Positions 15,665-23,173 are shown, numbered from the stretch's first letter. The stretch is 33,714 nt of DNA from an uncultured Acetatifactor sp. (GCA_947595925.1 CANQEV010000037.1:1-33714); one strand, 5' to 3'. Numbers and translations: made by a program. Notes: a model not told the origin generated them from the letters alone.

Positions 15665-16504
15665 ATGAGTTTGCGTTTAGGAGAAAAACAGGATCTTGTC
15701 ATAGTGAAGCGGGTGGAATTCGGCGTTTATCTGGCGGAGACCATGGAACAACGGGAGGAGAGAGTCCTTCTTCCGGCAAAGCAGGTCCCGGAGGGCGCAA
15801 AGATAGGGGATGCGTTGACGGTTTTTCTGTACCGGGATTCCGAGGACCGTCTGATCGCGACCACGCGTGAACCCAAACTGATGATGGGAGAGACGGCGCT
15901 GTTGACAGTGGCCCAGGTGGGAAAGATTGGCGCTTTCCTGGACTGGGGGCTGGAAAAAGATCTCTTCCTGCCTTTTAAGCAGCAGAGGGGGAAGGTTAGC
16001 GTCGGGGACCAGGTCCTTGTGGCCCTGTATGTGGATAAGAGTGACCGCCTGTGCGCTACCATGAATGTGTATCGGAATCTCCGGTCGGACAGTCCATACA
16101 AAAAAGACGACCGCGTCAACGGCAGAGTGTATGAGCTCAGCGATAATTTTGGCGCTTTTGTAGCAGTTGATGACCGATATTCCGCATTGATACCGAAGAA
16201 AGAACTTTACGGGGAAGTGGAACTGGGGAAGGTTCTCACTGCAAGGGTGGTGAAGCTGCAGGAAGACGGGCGTCTGGAGCTCAGTATTCGGGAGAAACCG
16301 GCGCAGCAGATCGAGAAGGATGCGGAAAAGATTCTGAAGCTTTTGGACAGCTATGAGGGATCTCTTCCATTCACGGATAAAGCGCCGCCCGAGGTGATCA
16401 CGCATGAGACTGGCATGAGCAAAAATGAGTTTAAGCGGGCGGTGGGACGTCTTCTAAAGGAAGGAAAAATCCTCATCGGAGAAAAGAATATTCGCATACG
16501 CTAG
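15665..16504 (+). CDS. cvfB: S1-domain RNA-binding protein CvfB
   Basis: A 279-residue cytoplasmic protein of the CvfB/YitL family, made of three S1-like modules followed by a winged helix. Signs are LVIVKRVEFGVYLAE (first S1), LLTVAQVGKIGAFLDWGLEKDLFLPF (second), VNGRVYELSDNFGAFVAVDDRYSALIPKKEL (third) and the terminal MSKNEFKRAVGRLLKEGKILIG winged helix. Staphylococcal CvfB binds RNA and affects virulence gene expression; the role here is probably RNA binding or translation-related. The last bases run into an AT-rich stretch with a T-run at 16507-16512 but no convincing terminator stem. Confidence 0.9.
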   Translation: MSLRLGEKQDLVIVKRVEFGVYLAETMEQREERVLLPAKQVPEGAKIGDALTVFLYRDSEDRLIATTREPKLMMGETALLTVAQVGKIGAFLDWGLEKDLFLPFKQQRGKVSVGDQVLVALYVDKSDRLCATMNVYRNLRSDSPYKKDDRVNGRVYELSDNFGAFVAVDDRYSALIPKKELYGEVELGKVLTARVVKLQEDGRLELSIREKPAQQIEKDAEKILKLLDSYEGSLPFTDKAPPEVITHETGMSKNEFKRAVGRLLKEGKILIGEKNIRIR

Positions 16505-16510
16505 AATTTT

Positions 16511-16516
16511 TTGACA
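16511..16516 (+). promoter_or_regulatory. possible -35 element upstream of the leader ORF
   Basis: TTGACA is exact, but the best hexamer at 17 bp (CATGGT) is poor and GGTAAT at 20 bp is too far. Either the promoter is weak and activator-dependent, or the motif is incidental. Confidence 0.25.
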
Positions 16517-16534
16517 TAATTATGGGAGGGGGAC

Positions 16535-16612
16535 ATGGTAATTGCTGCGCCGTGCAAATCACGGCCTCTGCTGTCTGCAGGGGACGGCCGGCGGAATTTT
16601 TATGTAACCTGA
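16535..16612 (+). CDS. putative 25-residue leader peptide upstream of the LTA-synthase-like gene
   Basis: ATG 16535 is preceded by a very strong ribosome binding site, GGGAGGGGG (16524-16532), and 25 codons run to TGA 16610-16612. The peptide begins MVIAAPCKSRPLLSAG and ends NFYVT; it is not recognised. The coding stretch contains two consecutive hairpins that could rearrange, and the next gene starts 26 bases after the stop. A leader ORF that controls the downstream gene, or a small protein, are the possible readings. A chance ORF cannot be excluded. Confidence 0.4.
   Translation: MVIAAPCKSRPLLSAGDGRRNFYVT
16549..16600 (+). promoter_or_regulatory. alternative hairpins in the leader (attenuator-like)
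   Basis: GCCGTG-CAAAT-CACGGC (16549-16565) is followed by CTCTGC-TGTCT-GCAGGG (16566-16582, with a G-U pair). A second ACGGCC at 16584-16589 could replace the first pairing arm. The sequence then runs GGCGGAATTTTT. The competition of two near-identical arms for one partner is attenuator-like, but the gap between stem and T-run is longer than in a standard terminator. Confidence 0.35.
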
Positions 16613-16638
16613 CAAACGGCATTTAAGGAACACTTGAG

Positions 16639-18870
16639 ATGAAAGACTGGAAAAGTATTGTTAAAACTGCTGGAAAATATTTCTTGATTTATGCTTTGGT
16701 CATTATTTATATGGAAATTGTCCTGAGGTGTCATATCTCAGAAGGCATTACAAGAGGCTTTTGGTTCTTCCTCTGTTTCGTCCCGGCGCAGGCGTTGTTT
16801 TTGACTGCGCTCAACGGGTTTTTCAGAGGAAGGAAAAATATCATTGTATCTACGGTTTTACTGGCTCTTTTGGGAGCGTACTACATAGCGCAGCTGGTGT
16901 ATTATAATAATTTCGGCTCTCTCTTCTCCGCCTCCCAGATGGGAATGGGAGCAGAGGCGGTGGAAAATTTCGGCTGGACGCTGGGGGAGGCAATCAAAAA
17001 GAGTTTTTGGGGTATCTTGTTGCTTCTGCTTCCCGCCCTAGCGGCAGGGATCTGCGGGGGCCTGCGCCGCTGGAATCCGGGGAAGATCTCGATCCGGCCA
17101 AGGCTTTTGCTTCTGATCCTCTCAGTCCTTGTGTGGATTCTCGGCGGACAGTCGACCCGTCTGGGCGGCACAGGCCGTCAGTCCGCTTACAGCATTTATC
17201 GTGATCCGTTGTCCCCTACGGATATTACGGCGTCCCGGCTGGGTGCCCTGACTTCCACGGTTCTGGAGATAACTTCCGCTCACTTAGGATTTTTTTCGGC
17301 AAGAGTGGAAGCTCTCGAGACCGTGGACACCAGTATTATAACAAATATGGAAAACACGGAGACGGACGAAAGCCAGGAACCGGAAGAATCCGGTGAACCC
17401 TCACAGTCCCAGAGCGTCCCTTCGGAAGATACGGAGTCCGGAAACCCGGAGAGTTCCGGTGATGAGAGCAGCGGGGATGAACCGGAGGAGCCCTTGCCCC
17501 AGCAGAAGCCCCATATTTATGAGGAGATCGACTTGAAACAGATTGCGGAGCAGGAGGTGGACGATGAAGAACTCCGGGAACTGGCCTTGTATCTGGACAG
17601 CCGGGGGGCCTCGGAAACCAACGAGTACACAGGAATGTTTGAGGGATACAACCTGATCTATATCTGCGCGGAATCCTTCTGGACCTATGCCATGGACGAA
17701 AATGTGACGCCTACCCTGGCAGAGATGGCGAACCACGGGATTATTCTGGAAAATTATTACAACAGTTTTAAAAATACTACGACCAACGGGGAGTTTGCTT
17801 TTGATACGAGCCTCTGGCCCGACTTTTCCCGAAAAGCGGACGCGGGGACGGATGTGGGGAGCTTCTCTCAGTCGGCCTCCTGCTATATGCCCATGGGGCT
17901 GGGGGATCTCTTTGCGGAAATGGGGGTCGAGCCTCACGCGTTCCATAACTACTATGGAAAGTATTACCGCCGAATCCTCTCCTGGCCGAACCTGGGCTAT
18001 GAGTGTAAATTTTACAAGGATGGCATGGATTTCACCAGTTCCTGGCCGGCATCGGATCTGGAACTCATGGAGCAGTCGGTGGACGATTACATTGACGAGG
18101 AACCGTTCCACGCCTATTATATGACCTTCAGCGGTCATGGCCCCTACTATAACAATAATGCGATCTGCCAGAAGAACATTGGCTTTGTGAAAGAGACAAT
18201 GGGAGAGGGGCACAGCCAGGAGGTATATGGATACCTGGCGGGGAACCGGGAACTGGATAAGGCGATGGAGTATCTGCTGCAGCGCCTGGAAGAGGCGGGG
18301 AAACTGGACAAAACCGTGATCGTGATCGCGGGGGACCACTATCCCTATAATCTTTCCCAGAATGCCGCCAATGAGCTGGTCGGCCATGAACTGGACAGAA
18401 ATTTTGAGATGTATCAATCCACCTGCATCATTTACAACGCCGGGATGGAAGAAAACATTGTCACGGACACATACTGCTGTAATGTGGACATTCTTCCGAC
18501 GATTCTCAACCTGTTCGGGATAGAGTACGATTCACGGTTTATGATGGGTCGGGATATCTTTTCCGATTCGATTCATAAGGCGGTGATCTACAATAAGAGC
18601 TTTCTCACGGACCTTGTCCGCTACAACAGTCAGAATGGGGAGGCCGTGTGGTCCGATCTGGCAGAAGGGTACAGCGATGAGATGAAGGAAGCCTATCTGA
18701 ATACGATGATCGAACTGGTGAATTCCGAGTATTACGCGTCCATGCAGATCCTGGATCTCAACTATTTTGAGTATATCTGGCACCAGAGCGGCCTGATGTC
18801 GGATGAAGAGTTGGAAGCGGAGCAGCAGCGGGCCCAGGAGGTGGAGGAACGGAACGAGAGCTATGACTGA
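16639..18870 (+). CDS. LTA-synthase-like sulfatase-fold phosphoglycerol transferase
   Basis: A 743-residue membrane enzyme. Five hydrophobic spans lie within residues 10-170, then an acidic Ser/Glu/Pro-rich linker (about 236-290), then an extracellular sulfatase-fold domain. Catalytic features are Glu in YICAESFW, the Thr nucleophile position Thr381 in FKNTTTNGEF (aligned with the GKTSDAEF motif of LtaS), FSGHGPYYNNN, and the metal-binding AGDHYPY. It would transfer glycerol phosphate or a related group onto a cell-surface polymer. The long linker and 120-residue C-terminal tail distinguish it from plain LtaS. The spacing AAGGA-10-ATG is acceptable. Because the substrate is unsettled, no gene symbol is given. 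The leader ORF upstream may regulate it. Confidence 0.83.
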   Translation: MKDWKSIVKTAGKYFLIYALVIIYMEIVLRCHISEGITRGFWFFLCFVPAQALFLTALNGFFRGRKNIIVSTVLLALLGAYYIAQLVYYNNFGSLFSASQMGMGAEAVENFGWTLGEAIKKSFWGILLLLLPALAAGICGGLRRWNPGKISIRPRLLLLILSVLVWILGGQSTRLGGTGRQSAYSIYRDPLSPTDITASRLGALTSTVLEITSAHLGFFSARVEALETVDTSIITNMENTETDESQEPEESGEPSQSQSVPSEDTESGNPESSGDESSGDEPEEPLPQQKPHIYEEIDLKQIAEQEVDDEELRELALYLDSRGASETNEYTGMFEGYNLIYICAESFWTYAMDENVTPTLAEMANHGIILENYYNSFKNTTTNGEFAFDTSLWPDFSRKADAGTDVGSFSQSASCYMPMGLGDLFAEMGVEPHAFHNYYGKYYRRILSWPNLGYECKFYKDGMDFTSSWPASDLELMEQSVDDYIDEEPFHAYYMTFSGHGPYYNNNAICQKNIGFVKETMGEGHSQEVYGYLAGNRELDKAMEYLLQRLEEAGKLDKTVIVIAGDHYPYNLSQNAANELVGHELDRNFEMYQSTCIIYNAGMEENIVTDTYCCNVDILPTILNLFGIEYDSRFMMGRDIFSDSIHKAVIYNKSFLTDLVRYNSQNGEAVWSDLAEGYSDEMKEAYLNTMIELVNSEYYASMQILDLNYFEYIWHQSGLMSDEELEAEQQRAQEVEERNESYD

Positions 18871-18897
18871 GTTCCCGGCACATCGCATAAATCTCCT

Positions 18898-19134
18898 ATT
18901 GTGAACGATTTCCTTTAGGATGTCAAGGGGCACGAAGGCATATTCCTCCAGGAGGTTCATTTCTAATCCGGTGTCGGAAGTCTGGCGGAAACGGTGGATG
19001 TAGTTTCCGGGGAATTTATGAAATTCCGCAGGGCTGGATTCGTACAAAACAATGGTATAAACAGGGCGCAGGTTTCGGTAATTCATGCGCTGTTTGACGG
19101 CGGCAGCCTGGTCGTGTTTCTGTATCGCTGTCGC
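18898..19134 (-). pseudogene. remnant of an Rpn-family nuclease/transposase-like gene
   Basis: Read on the minus strand, this segment encodes QRMNYRNLRPVYTIVLYESS, then EFHKFPGNYIHRFRQTSDTG and LLEEYAFVPLDILKEIVHN. I recognise this as the internal part of PD-(D/E)XK Rpn-family proteins common in Lachnospiraceae. There is no family N-terminus upstream (towards 19221). Downstream the frame runs on into the antisense of the LTA-synthase-like gene without the family C-terminus. It is therefore a truncated fragment. The rest of the spacer from 18871 to 19207 shows nothing else. Confidence 0.6.
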
Positions 19135-19207
19135 TTTTTTGTGTCTTAAATCTTGGAATCCCAAGCTTTCCTCCGGCGCACAGGGCCACCTGAATAAAAT
19201 AGTGCCT

Positions 19208-19265
19208 TTATTGAATATCAATAAATATTATCGAAAATCGATAAAAATATATTGACAATCAATTT
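19208..19265. promoter_or_regulatory. array of three phased inverted repeats (operators)
   Basis: TTATTGAATATCAATAA (19208-19224) and TTATCGAAAATCGATAA (19228-19244) are perfect 7-3-7 palindromes. ATATTGACAATCAATTT (19249-19265) is the same motif with one mismatch. The consensus is TTATYGA-NNN-TCRATAA. Centres are 19216, 19236 and 19257, so spacing is 20-21 bp, two helical turns. The third overlaps the -35 of the DUF2975 promoter. Cooperative binding by a dimeric repressor, plausibly the Xre protein encoded second in the operon, is the natural inference. Confidence 0.75.
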
Positions 19266-19280
19266 GCACTATGCTATATT
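19252..19280 (+). promoter_or_regulatory. near-consensus promoter of the DUF2975-regulator operon
   Basis: TTGACA (19252-19257), 17 bp, TATATT (19275-19280) with an extended -10 TGC just before it. The -35 lies inside the third palindrome, so a protein bound there would block polymerase. The leader is about 200 bases. Confidence 0.85.
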
Positions 19281-19459
19281 GGGTACAAGAAAGAAACCGA
19301 GGAAAAACCGAGGAACTGGAAATAACCGGAAATAACTGAAAATTATTAGGAAAAATTAGTAAGTTGAGTATGGAAAGCATCGTAAGGCTCGAAAGAAACC
19401 ACGGACCCGGAACGATCGCGGGAAATCGTATTCCGGCACGTCGTTCGGGAATCCGCGGA

Positions 19460-19475
19460 GTCCGCTTCGGCGGGC
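19460..19475 (+). promoter_or_regulatory. UUCG-tetraloop hairpin abutting the ribosome binding site
   Basis: GTCCGC-TTCG-GCGGGC forms a 6-bp stem (one G-U) closed by a C(UUCG)G tetraloop, an unusually stable RNA hairpin. It ends at 19475, directly before GGGAGGT (19476-19482) of the DUF2975 gene. It may set translation efficiency or protect the 5' end of a processed mRNA. Confidence 0.5.
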
Positions 19476-19488
19476 GGGAGGTAGTGCT

Positions 19489-19941
19489 TTGAAGGAAAAA
19501 AAGATTTTGACGATGGGGACAAAGTATCTTCTGGATTTTATGTTCTACGGGGGGATTTTGGTGACGCTCTCCCTCCCCTGGAGCATCCGCTGGATCGAGA
19601 AGCAGCTTCCCTATATGGTGGGCCATTATGAGGAAACGGTGATTATCTATTTTGTGCTGGGCGTATCGGCGGTTGTGCTGATCCGGGAACTGCGCAGGAT
19701 CTTCAAGACCGTACTGGCGGAGGATTGTTTTGTCCAGGAAAACGTGGTGAGCCTGCGGAAGATGGGGAACTGGAGCTTTTTTATCGCCCTGATGTCCGTG
19801 GTGCGCAGCGTGGTCTATATGACCGTGGCCATGGGCGTGGTGATCCTGGTGTTTGTGATCGCGGGGCTTTTCAGCAAGGTGTTGGCCTGTGTGTTCGAGG
19901 AAGCGGTGCGCTACAAGGAGGAAAACGACCTCACCGTATAG
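19489..19941 (+). CDS. DUF2975 membrane protein
   Basis: A 150-residue polytopic membrane protein starting at TTG 19489, chosen because GGGAGGT ends six bases upstream and no ATG is as well placed (the next in frame is residue 9). Four hydrophobic segments are seen (FMFYGGILVTLSLPW; VIIYFVLGVSAVVLI; SFFIALMSVVRSVVYM; AMGVVILVFVIAGLF). DCFVQENVVSLRKMGNWSF between the second and third is characteristic of DUF2975. The family is typically encoded with a small Xre regulator, as here and as with yoaS-yozG in Bacillus subtilis. The molecular function is unknown. Confidence 0.82.
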   Translation: MKEKKILTMGTKYLLDFMFYGGILVTLSLPWSIRWIEKQLPYMVGHYEETVIIYFVLGVSAVVLIRELRRIFKTVLAEDCFVQENVVSLRKMGNWSFFIALMSVVRSVVYMTVAMGVVILVFVIAGLFSKVLACVFEEAVRYKEENDLTV

Positions 19942-20105
19942 CGCAGGAGTGGTCCGAAGCGAGGAAAAATTTGGAGGAAGACAGCGGTATCCCGCCCGGA
20001 ACATGTAAAAAGATCCGGAAGCGGGAGAAACTTCACGGGGGCGGATGTTTTGCGGCGGAGACGGCTGTTATGCAAGAGGGAGCTCCCGGGAAAGAGGACG
20101 ATGCT

Positions 20106-20363
20106 ATGAGTATTGTTGTGAATCTGGATGTGATGATGGCGAAGCGAAAGAAGGGGCTGACGGAGCTGGCGGGCGAGGTGGACCTCACCCTGGCGAATCT
20201 CTCCATCTTAAAGAACAATAAGGCAAAAGCGGTGCGGTTTACGACGCTGGACGCGATCTGTAAGGCGTTGGACTGCCAGCCGGGGGATATCCTGGAATAT
20301 GTGGAGGATGTGGATCCGCCGGAGCCGGGGGAAACCCGGGAGGAAGCCTCAAAAGACCCATAG
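20106..20363 (+). CDS. Xre/Cro-type helix-turn-helix regulator (YozG-like)
   Basis: An 85-residue DNA-binding protein. ATG 20106 begins MSIVVNLDVMMAKRKK, the usual start of YozG-like regulators; the frame extends upstream but without a matching start signal. The helix-turn-helix is LTELAGEVDLTLANLSILKN (about residues 17-36), followed by AVRFTTLDAICKALDCQPGDILEY. The C-terminal 18 residues are Pro/Glu-rich. It lies 164 bases after DUF2975 in the same transcript and probably autoregulates through the palindromes at 19208-19265. The last codons lie inside the terminator hairpin at 20343. Confidence 0.85.
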   Translation: MSIVVNLDVMMAKRKKGLTELAGEVDLTLANLSILKNNKAKAVRFTTLDAICKALDCQPGDILEYVEDVDPPEPGETREEASKDP

Positions 20364-20374
20364 GTTTCTTTTTT
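20343..20374 (+). terminator. intrinsic terminator overlapping the regulator's stop codon
   Basis: GAAGCCT (20343-20349) pairs with AGGTTTC (20362-20368, one G-U) across a 12-base loop, followed by six T. The stop TAG at 20361-20363 is at the base of the 3' arm. Confidence 0.6.
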
Positions 20375-20394
20375 GTACCCAAAATTAGGAGAAA

Positions 20395-20412
20395 AATGAC
20401 ATACATGTCATT
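20395..20412. promoter_or_regulatory. perfect 18-bp palindrome upstream of the DUF4173 gene
   Basis: AATGACATACATGTCATT is an 8-2-8 perfect inverted repeat, 118 bases before ATG 20531. It has the look of an operator for a dimeric regulator of the PadR or BlaI kind; no such regulator is in the window. Within it, ATG 20396 with AGGAG just upstream opens a seven-codon ORF (MTYMSLN) ending at 20419. No clear promoter hexamers were found around it. Confidence 0.6.
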
Positions 20413-20433
20413 AAATTAAGGGGGAGTCGTAAG

Positions 20434-20650
20434 GGAGAGAACAGGAACGACAGCGCGAAAAAACACTGCCGGAGGAGACGGCAATGTACGCGATCGTACA
20501 GAACAGGCGTGGCGAAAGGAGAGTGGGAACATGAGCGATAATGCAGAAAAAATATGGTCGGAGAGAAACGGCAGCAGGAGCGATAGCATAGAACAGGTGT
20601 GGCCGAAGGAGAGTGAAACCATGAGTGAAAAATCGGAAAAGTCTTTATGG
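20434..20650 (+). repeat. degenerate ~90-bp tandem repeat spanning a translation start
   Basis: About two and a half degenerate copies. The clearest pair aligns 20471-20540 with 20561-20630 at exactly 90 bp, including GAACAGGYGTGG, the ribosome binding site AAGGAGAG and an ATGAG start. A more diverged copy begins near 20434. As a result there are two in-frame starts with the same Shine-Dalgarno context, 20531 and 20621. Confidence 0.7.
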
Positions 20651-22468
20651 GATGAAAAAGGGATCTGGATAGAACCGGAGGATATTGAAAAACAGGAAGA
20701 AAAGGGGAAGCTGGACACTGAGGAAAAGGCGGAAAAATCTGAAGGGGCGGAAAAGACGGAAATGACGGAAAAATCTGAAGGGACGGAAAAGGCGGAAAAT
20801 GACGGAACTTCTGGCGGGGAAACGCCCCAGAAACCCGTAAAATTCCGTGATCACTTCGGTTTTTTCGGCCCGGCAACCGCGCTGTACGCGCTGTTTTACG
20901 CATTTTGTATGTATAAAAACGGGTCGGGTATCACCTTCCCTTTCTTTCTGGCAGGCAGCATCTTCTATTTCTGCTCTTCTATGAAAAGACTCGGTATTAC
21001 CTTGAAAAAAGGGAGCGTCTTTTACATGGCGGTTATGATGCTGCTTGCGATATCGACTTTCTGCACCGATGACGGGCGGATCATCGCGCTGAATAAGACG
21101 GGGATCTTTCTTTTGATGGTAAGCTTTCTGTTAAATCAGTTCCTCCGCACGGAAAAGTGGAGGCTGGGGAAGTATTTTTCCGCGATCCTGACGCTGCTTT
21201 TTTATTCCCTGGGAGAGCTGCCGGAGGTCTGGCTGGACGCGGCGGCGTACTTAAAGGAGCGTAAGGGCAAAGGGGGGCGCAGAGTGGGCTATGTGTTCCT
21301 GGGACTGTTGATCACGGCCCCGATCTTCCTGGTGGTGCTGGCGCTCTTGAGCAGTGCGGACGCCGTGTTCCGCCTGTGGACGGACAGACTGTTCTCCGTA
21401 CTCATGCCCGGAAACCTGTTCGGCGTTCTGTTGAGGATCGCGCTCTGGTATTTTGGCGTGTATATGGTCCTGTCCGCGCTGTATAAGAAGACGGTCCGGG
21501 AGGAGGTAAAGGACCGGCGGAACGGGGAGCCGCTACTGGCGATCACCGTTACGGGGATGTTGTCCCTGATGTATCTGGTTTTCAGCGGGATCCAGATCGT
21601 CTATCTCTTTCTGGGCAATATGCAGCTGCCGGAGGGCTATACTTACGCGAAATACGCGAGGGAGGGATTCTTTCAGCTCCTGGCGGTGGGCGTCATCAAT
21701 CTGATCATCGTGCTCGTCTGCATGGCATTTTTTCGAAAGAACAGTCTTCTGAAAGGAATACTGACAGTTATGTCACTGTGCACATTCATCATGATCGCGT
21801 CCAGCGCCCTGCGGATGATCATCTATATCCGCTATTACTATCTGACTTTCCTGCGGATCATGGTGCTTTGGGCGCTGGCGACGCTGTTTCTTCTGTTCGC
21901 GGGCGTGGTGGTCAGCATCTATCGGGAGGAGTTCCCGTTGTTCCGCTATGGTGTGACTGTCGTGTCGGTTTTGTATCTGGCACTGTCCTTTGCACATCCG
22001 GACTATTGGATCGCCAAAGTCAATGTGGCCAATGCGCCCCAGTCCATGGAACAGGCCCAGCGCTACTGGCAGGGAGATCTGCAGAATGCGGAATGGGAGG
22101 TCTCGGAGGACGATTTCTTCCAGACGTCAGAACCCTATCAGGATTACCGATATCTGGCGGGGCTTTCCGCGGATGCGGCACCGGTGCTGCTTCCCTATAT
22201 GGAGCGGCTGGGTTACGATTTTCGGGTGTTGAACAGTACCGGCGGCGCTTCGGAGAGGAAAGCGGGGAGTGAGAGGACGGTGTCCGAAGACTATTGGGAC
22301 GCGGTGCGGCGCTGCAGCGAAGATGCGGTCCAGGGAAGAGGTAACCCGGCGGGCTTTGGATACTTCTATCTGGAATCTCTGCAGGACTGCATAAACGACA
22401 TGAGCGTCAGAAAATTTAACATTTCCAGATATCTGGCGGTACGAATAGCGCGGAACCTAATATCCTGA
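20531..22468 (+). CDS. DUF4153/DUF4173 polytopic membrane protein
   Basis: A 645-residue protein. Residues 1 to about 105 are hydrophilic, acidic and repetitive (MSDNAEKIW / MSEKSEKSLW; EKSEGAEKTEMTEKSEGTEK). They are followed by roughly ten to twelve hydrophobic spans (from FFGPATALYALFYAFCMY to PLFRYGVTVVSVLYLALSF) and a soluble C-terminus of about 150 residues. The layout and the loop SSADAVFRLWTDRLF fit DUF4153/4173 proteins of Firmicutes, whose function is unknown. Start 20531 has AAAGGAGAG upstream, but an equally good duplicated start at 20621 would give a protein 30 residues shorter. The palindrome at 20395 is the likely regulatory site. Confidence 0.78.
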   Translation: MSDNAEKIWSERNGSRSDSIEQVWPKESETMSEKSEKSLWDEKGIWIEPEDIEKQEEKGKLDTEEKAEKSEGAEKTEMTEKSEGTEKAENDGTSGGETPQKPVKFRDHFGFFGPATALYALFYAFCMYKNGSGITFPFFLAGSIFYFCSSMKRLGITLKKGSVFYMAVMMLLAISTFCTDDGRIIALNKTGIFLLMVSFLLNQFLRTEKWRLGKYFSAILTLLFYSLGELPEVWLDAAAYLKERKGKGGRRVGYVFLGLLITAPIFLVVLALLSSADAVFRLWTDRLFSVLMPGNLFGVLLRIALWYFGVYMVLSALYKKTVREEVKDRRNGEPLLAITVTGMLSLMYLVFSGIQIVYLFLGNMQLPEGYTYAKYAREGFFQLLAVGVINLIIVLVCMAFFRKNSLLKGILTVMSLCTFIMIASSALRMIIYIRYYYLTFLRIMVLWALATLFLLFAGVVVSIYREEFPLFRYGVTVVSVLYLALSFAHPDYWIAKVNVANAPQSMEQAQRYWQGDLQNAEWEVSEDDFFQTSEPYQDYRYLAGLSADAAPVLLPYMERLGYDFRVLNSTGGASERKAGSERTVSEDYWDAVRRCSEDAVQGRGNPAGFGYFYLESLQDCINDMSVRKFNISRYLAVRIARNLIS

Positions 22469-22497
22469 TGCAATGTTATCGAGGAATGGGACGGCGC

Positions 22498-22540
22498 GGG
22501 CAAGACAAAAGTTTGTAAAGGCTCTGTGTTTGTCCCTTTT
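22498..22540 (+). terminator. possible weak terminator after the DUF4173 gene
   Basis: GGG-CA-AGACA can pair with TGTTT-GT-CCC around a 19-base loop with a 2x2 internal loop, followed by TTTT. Stability looks marginal. Confidence 0.3.
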
Positions 22541-22645
22541 CGGCATGGTGGTTTCGTGTAAGGTCTAGCTTGATTTAGCAGACACTACAGTAAATGTGTT
22601 GAGAGAAAGAGTTTGATAGAAGGAGTTTGAGAGAAGGAGGATAAA

Positions 22646-23044
22646 GTGATCATGAACGGTAAAGTGATGGTGAACAGAAAAGCAATAATGAAAAGGATGG
22701 TTTCCTTATTTGCCCTCGGCATCTTACTTGCTTTCGGGATGTGCGCTTGTACCCAGCAAGACTTAGAGGATATGACTACTGGAGAAGGAGATGGGTATGT
22801 ATCCATAGTATGGGGTGACAAGACCTATGTACCATACGGCGCATTAGCCGGTTATGGTGAGCGTGGAAAGCAAATCGGAATCGTAGATGGGGACAAGGAC
22901 GACAGAGTTTATGAATTAAAAGGGTATTCGTCTGACGAATGGATTGTAAATTCGGTTCCTTACGACGCCGCTATGCTGCTCCGGGAAATAAATGTCACCG
23001 CTATCCCTGACGGCTGGCAGTCGGAATACGAATGGAACCAATAA
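22646..23044 (+). CDS. small predicted lipoprotein of unknown function
   Basis: A 132-residue protein starting at GTG 22646, five bases after AGAAGGAGG; the ATG at 22652 is the alternative. A hydrophobic stretch (MVSLFALGILLAFGM) ends in CAC, with Cys35 the likely lipidated residue. The mature part is about 98 residues: SIVWGDKTYVPYGALAGYGE, GKQIGIVDGDKDDRVYELKG, then YSSDEWIV and a C-terminus ending SEYEWNQ. I believe related small lipoproteins exist in Clostridia, but I know no function. Short purine-rich repeats (GAGTTTGAGAGAAGGAG) precede the start. No firm promoter was found. Confidence 0.65.
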   Translation: MIMNGKVMVNRKAIMKRMVSLFALGILLAFGMCACTQQDLEDMTTGEGDGYVSIVWGDKTYVPYGALAGYGERGKQIGIVDGDKDDRVYELKGYSSDEWIVNSVPYDAAMLLREINVTAIPDGWQSEYEWNQ

Positions 23045-23144
23045 GAGAACATGCTGAAAGATGATGTATGGTATCGGAAGGTGTCGAAAAGAGCATGTCG
23101 AAAGAAGATGTAAAGCGTTGTACAGCTCCGGAAAGAAAAATAGA

Positions 23145-23173
23145 TGGACGAGCGGCGGGAAATTTGGTATGAT
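23145..23173 (+). promoter_or_regulatory. promoter of the MBOAT-DHHW genes
   Basis: TGGACG (23145-23150), 17 bp, TATGAT (23168-23173) with an extended -10 TGG. It lies 55 bases before ATG 23229. Confidence 0.5.

Noticed and set aside
16507-16512. T-run after cvfB as a terminator
   Set aside because: The only stem before it is about four base pairs, too weak.
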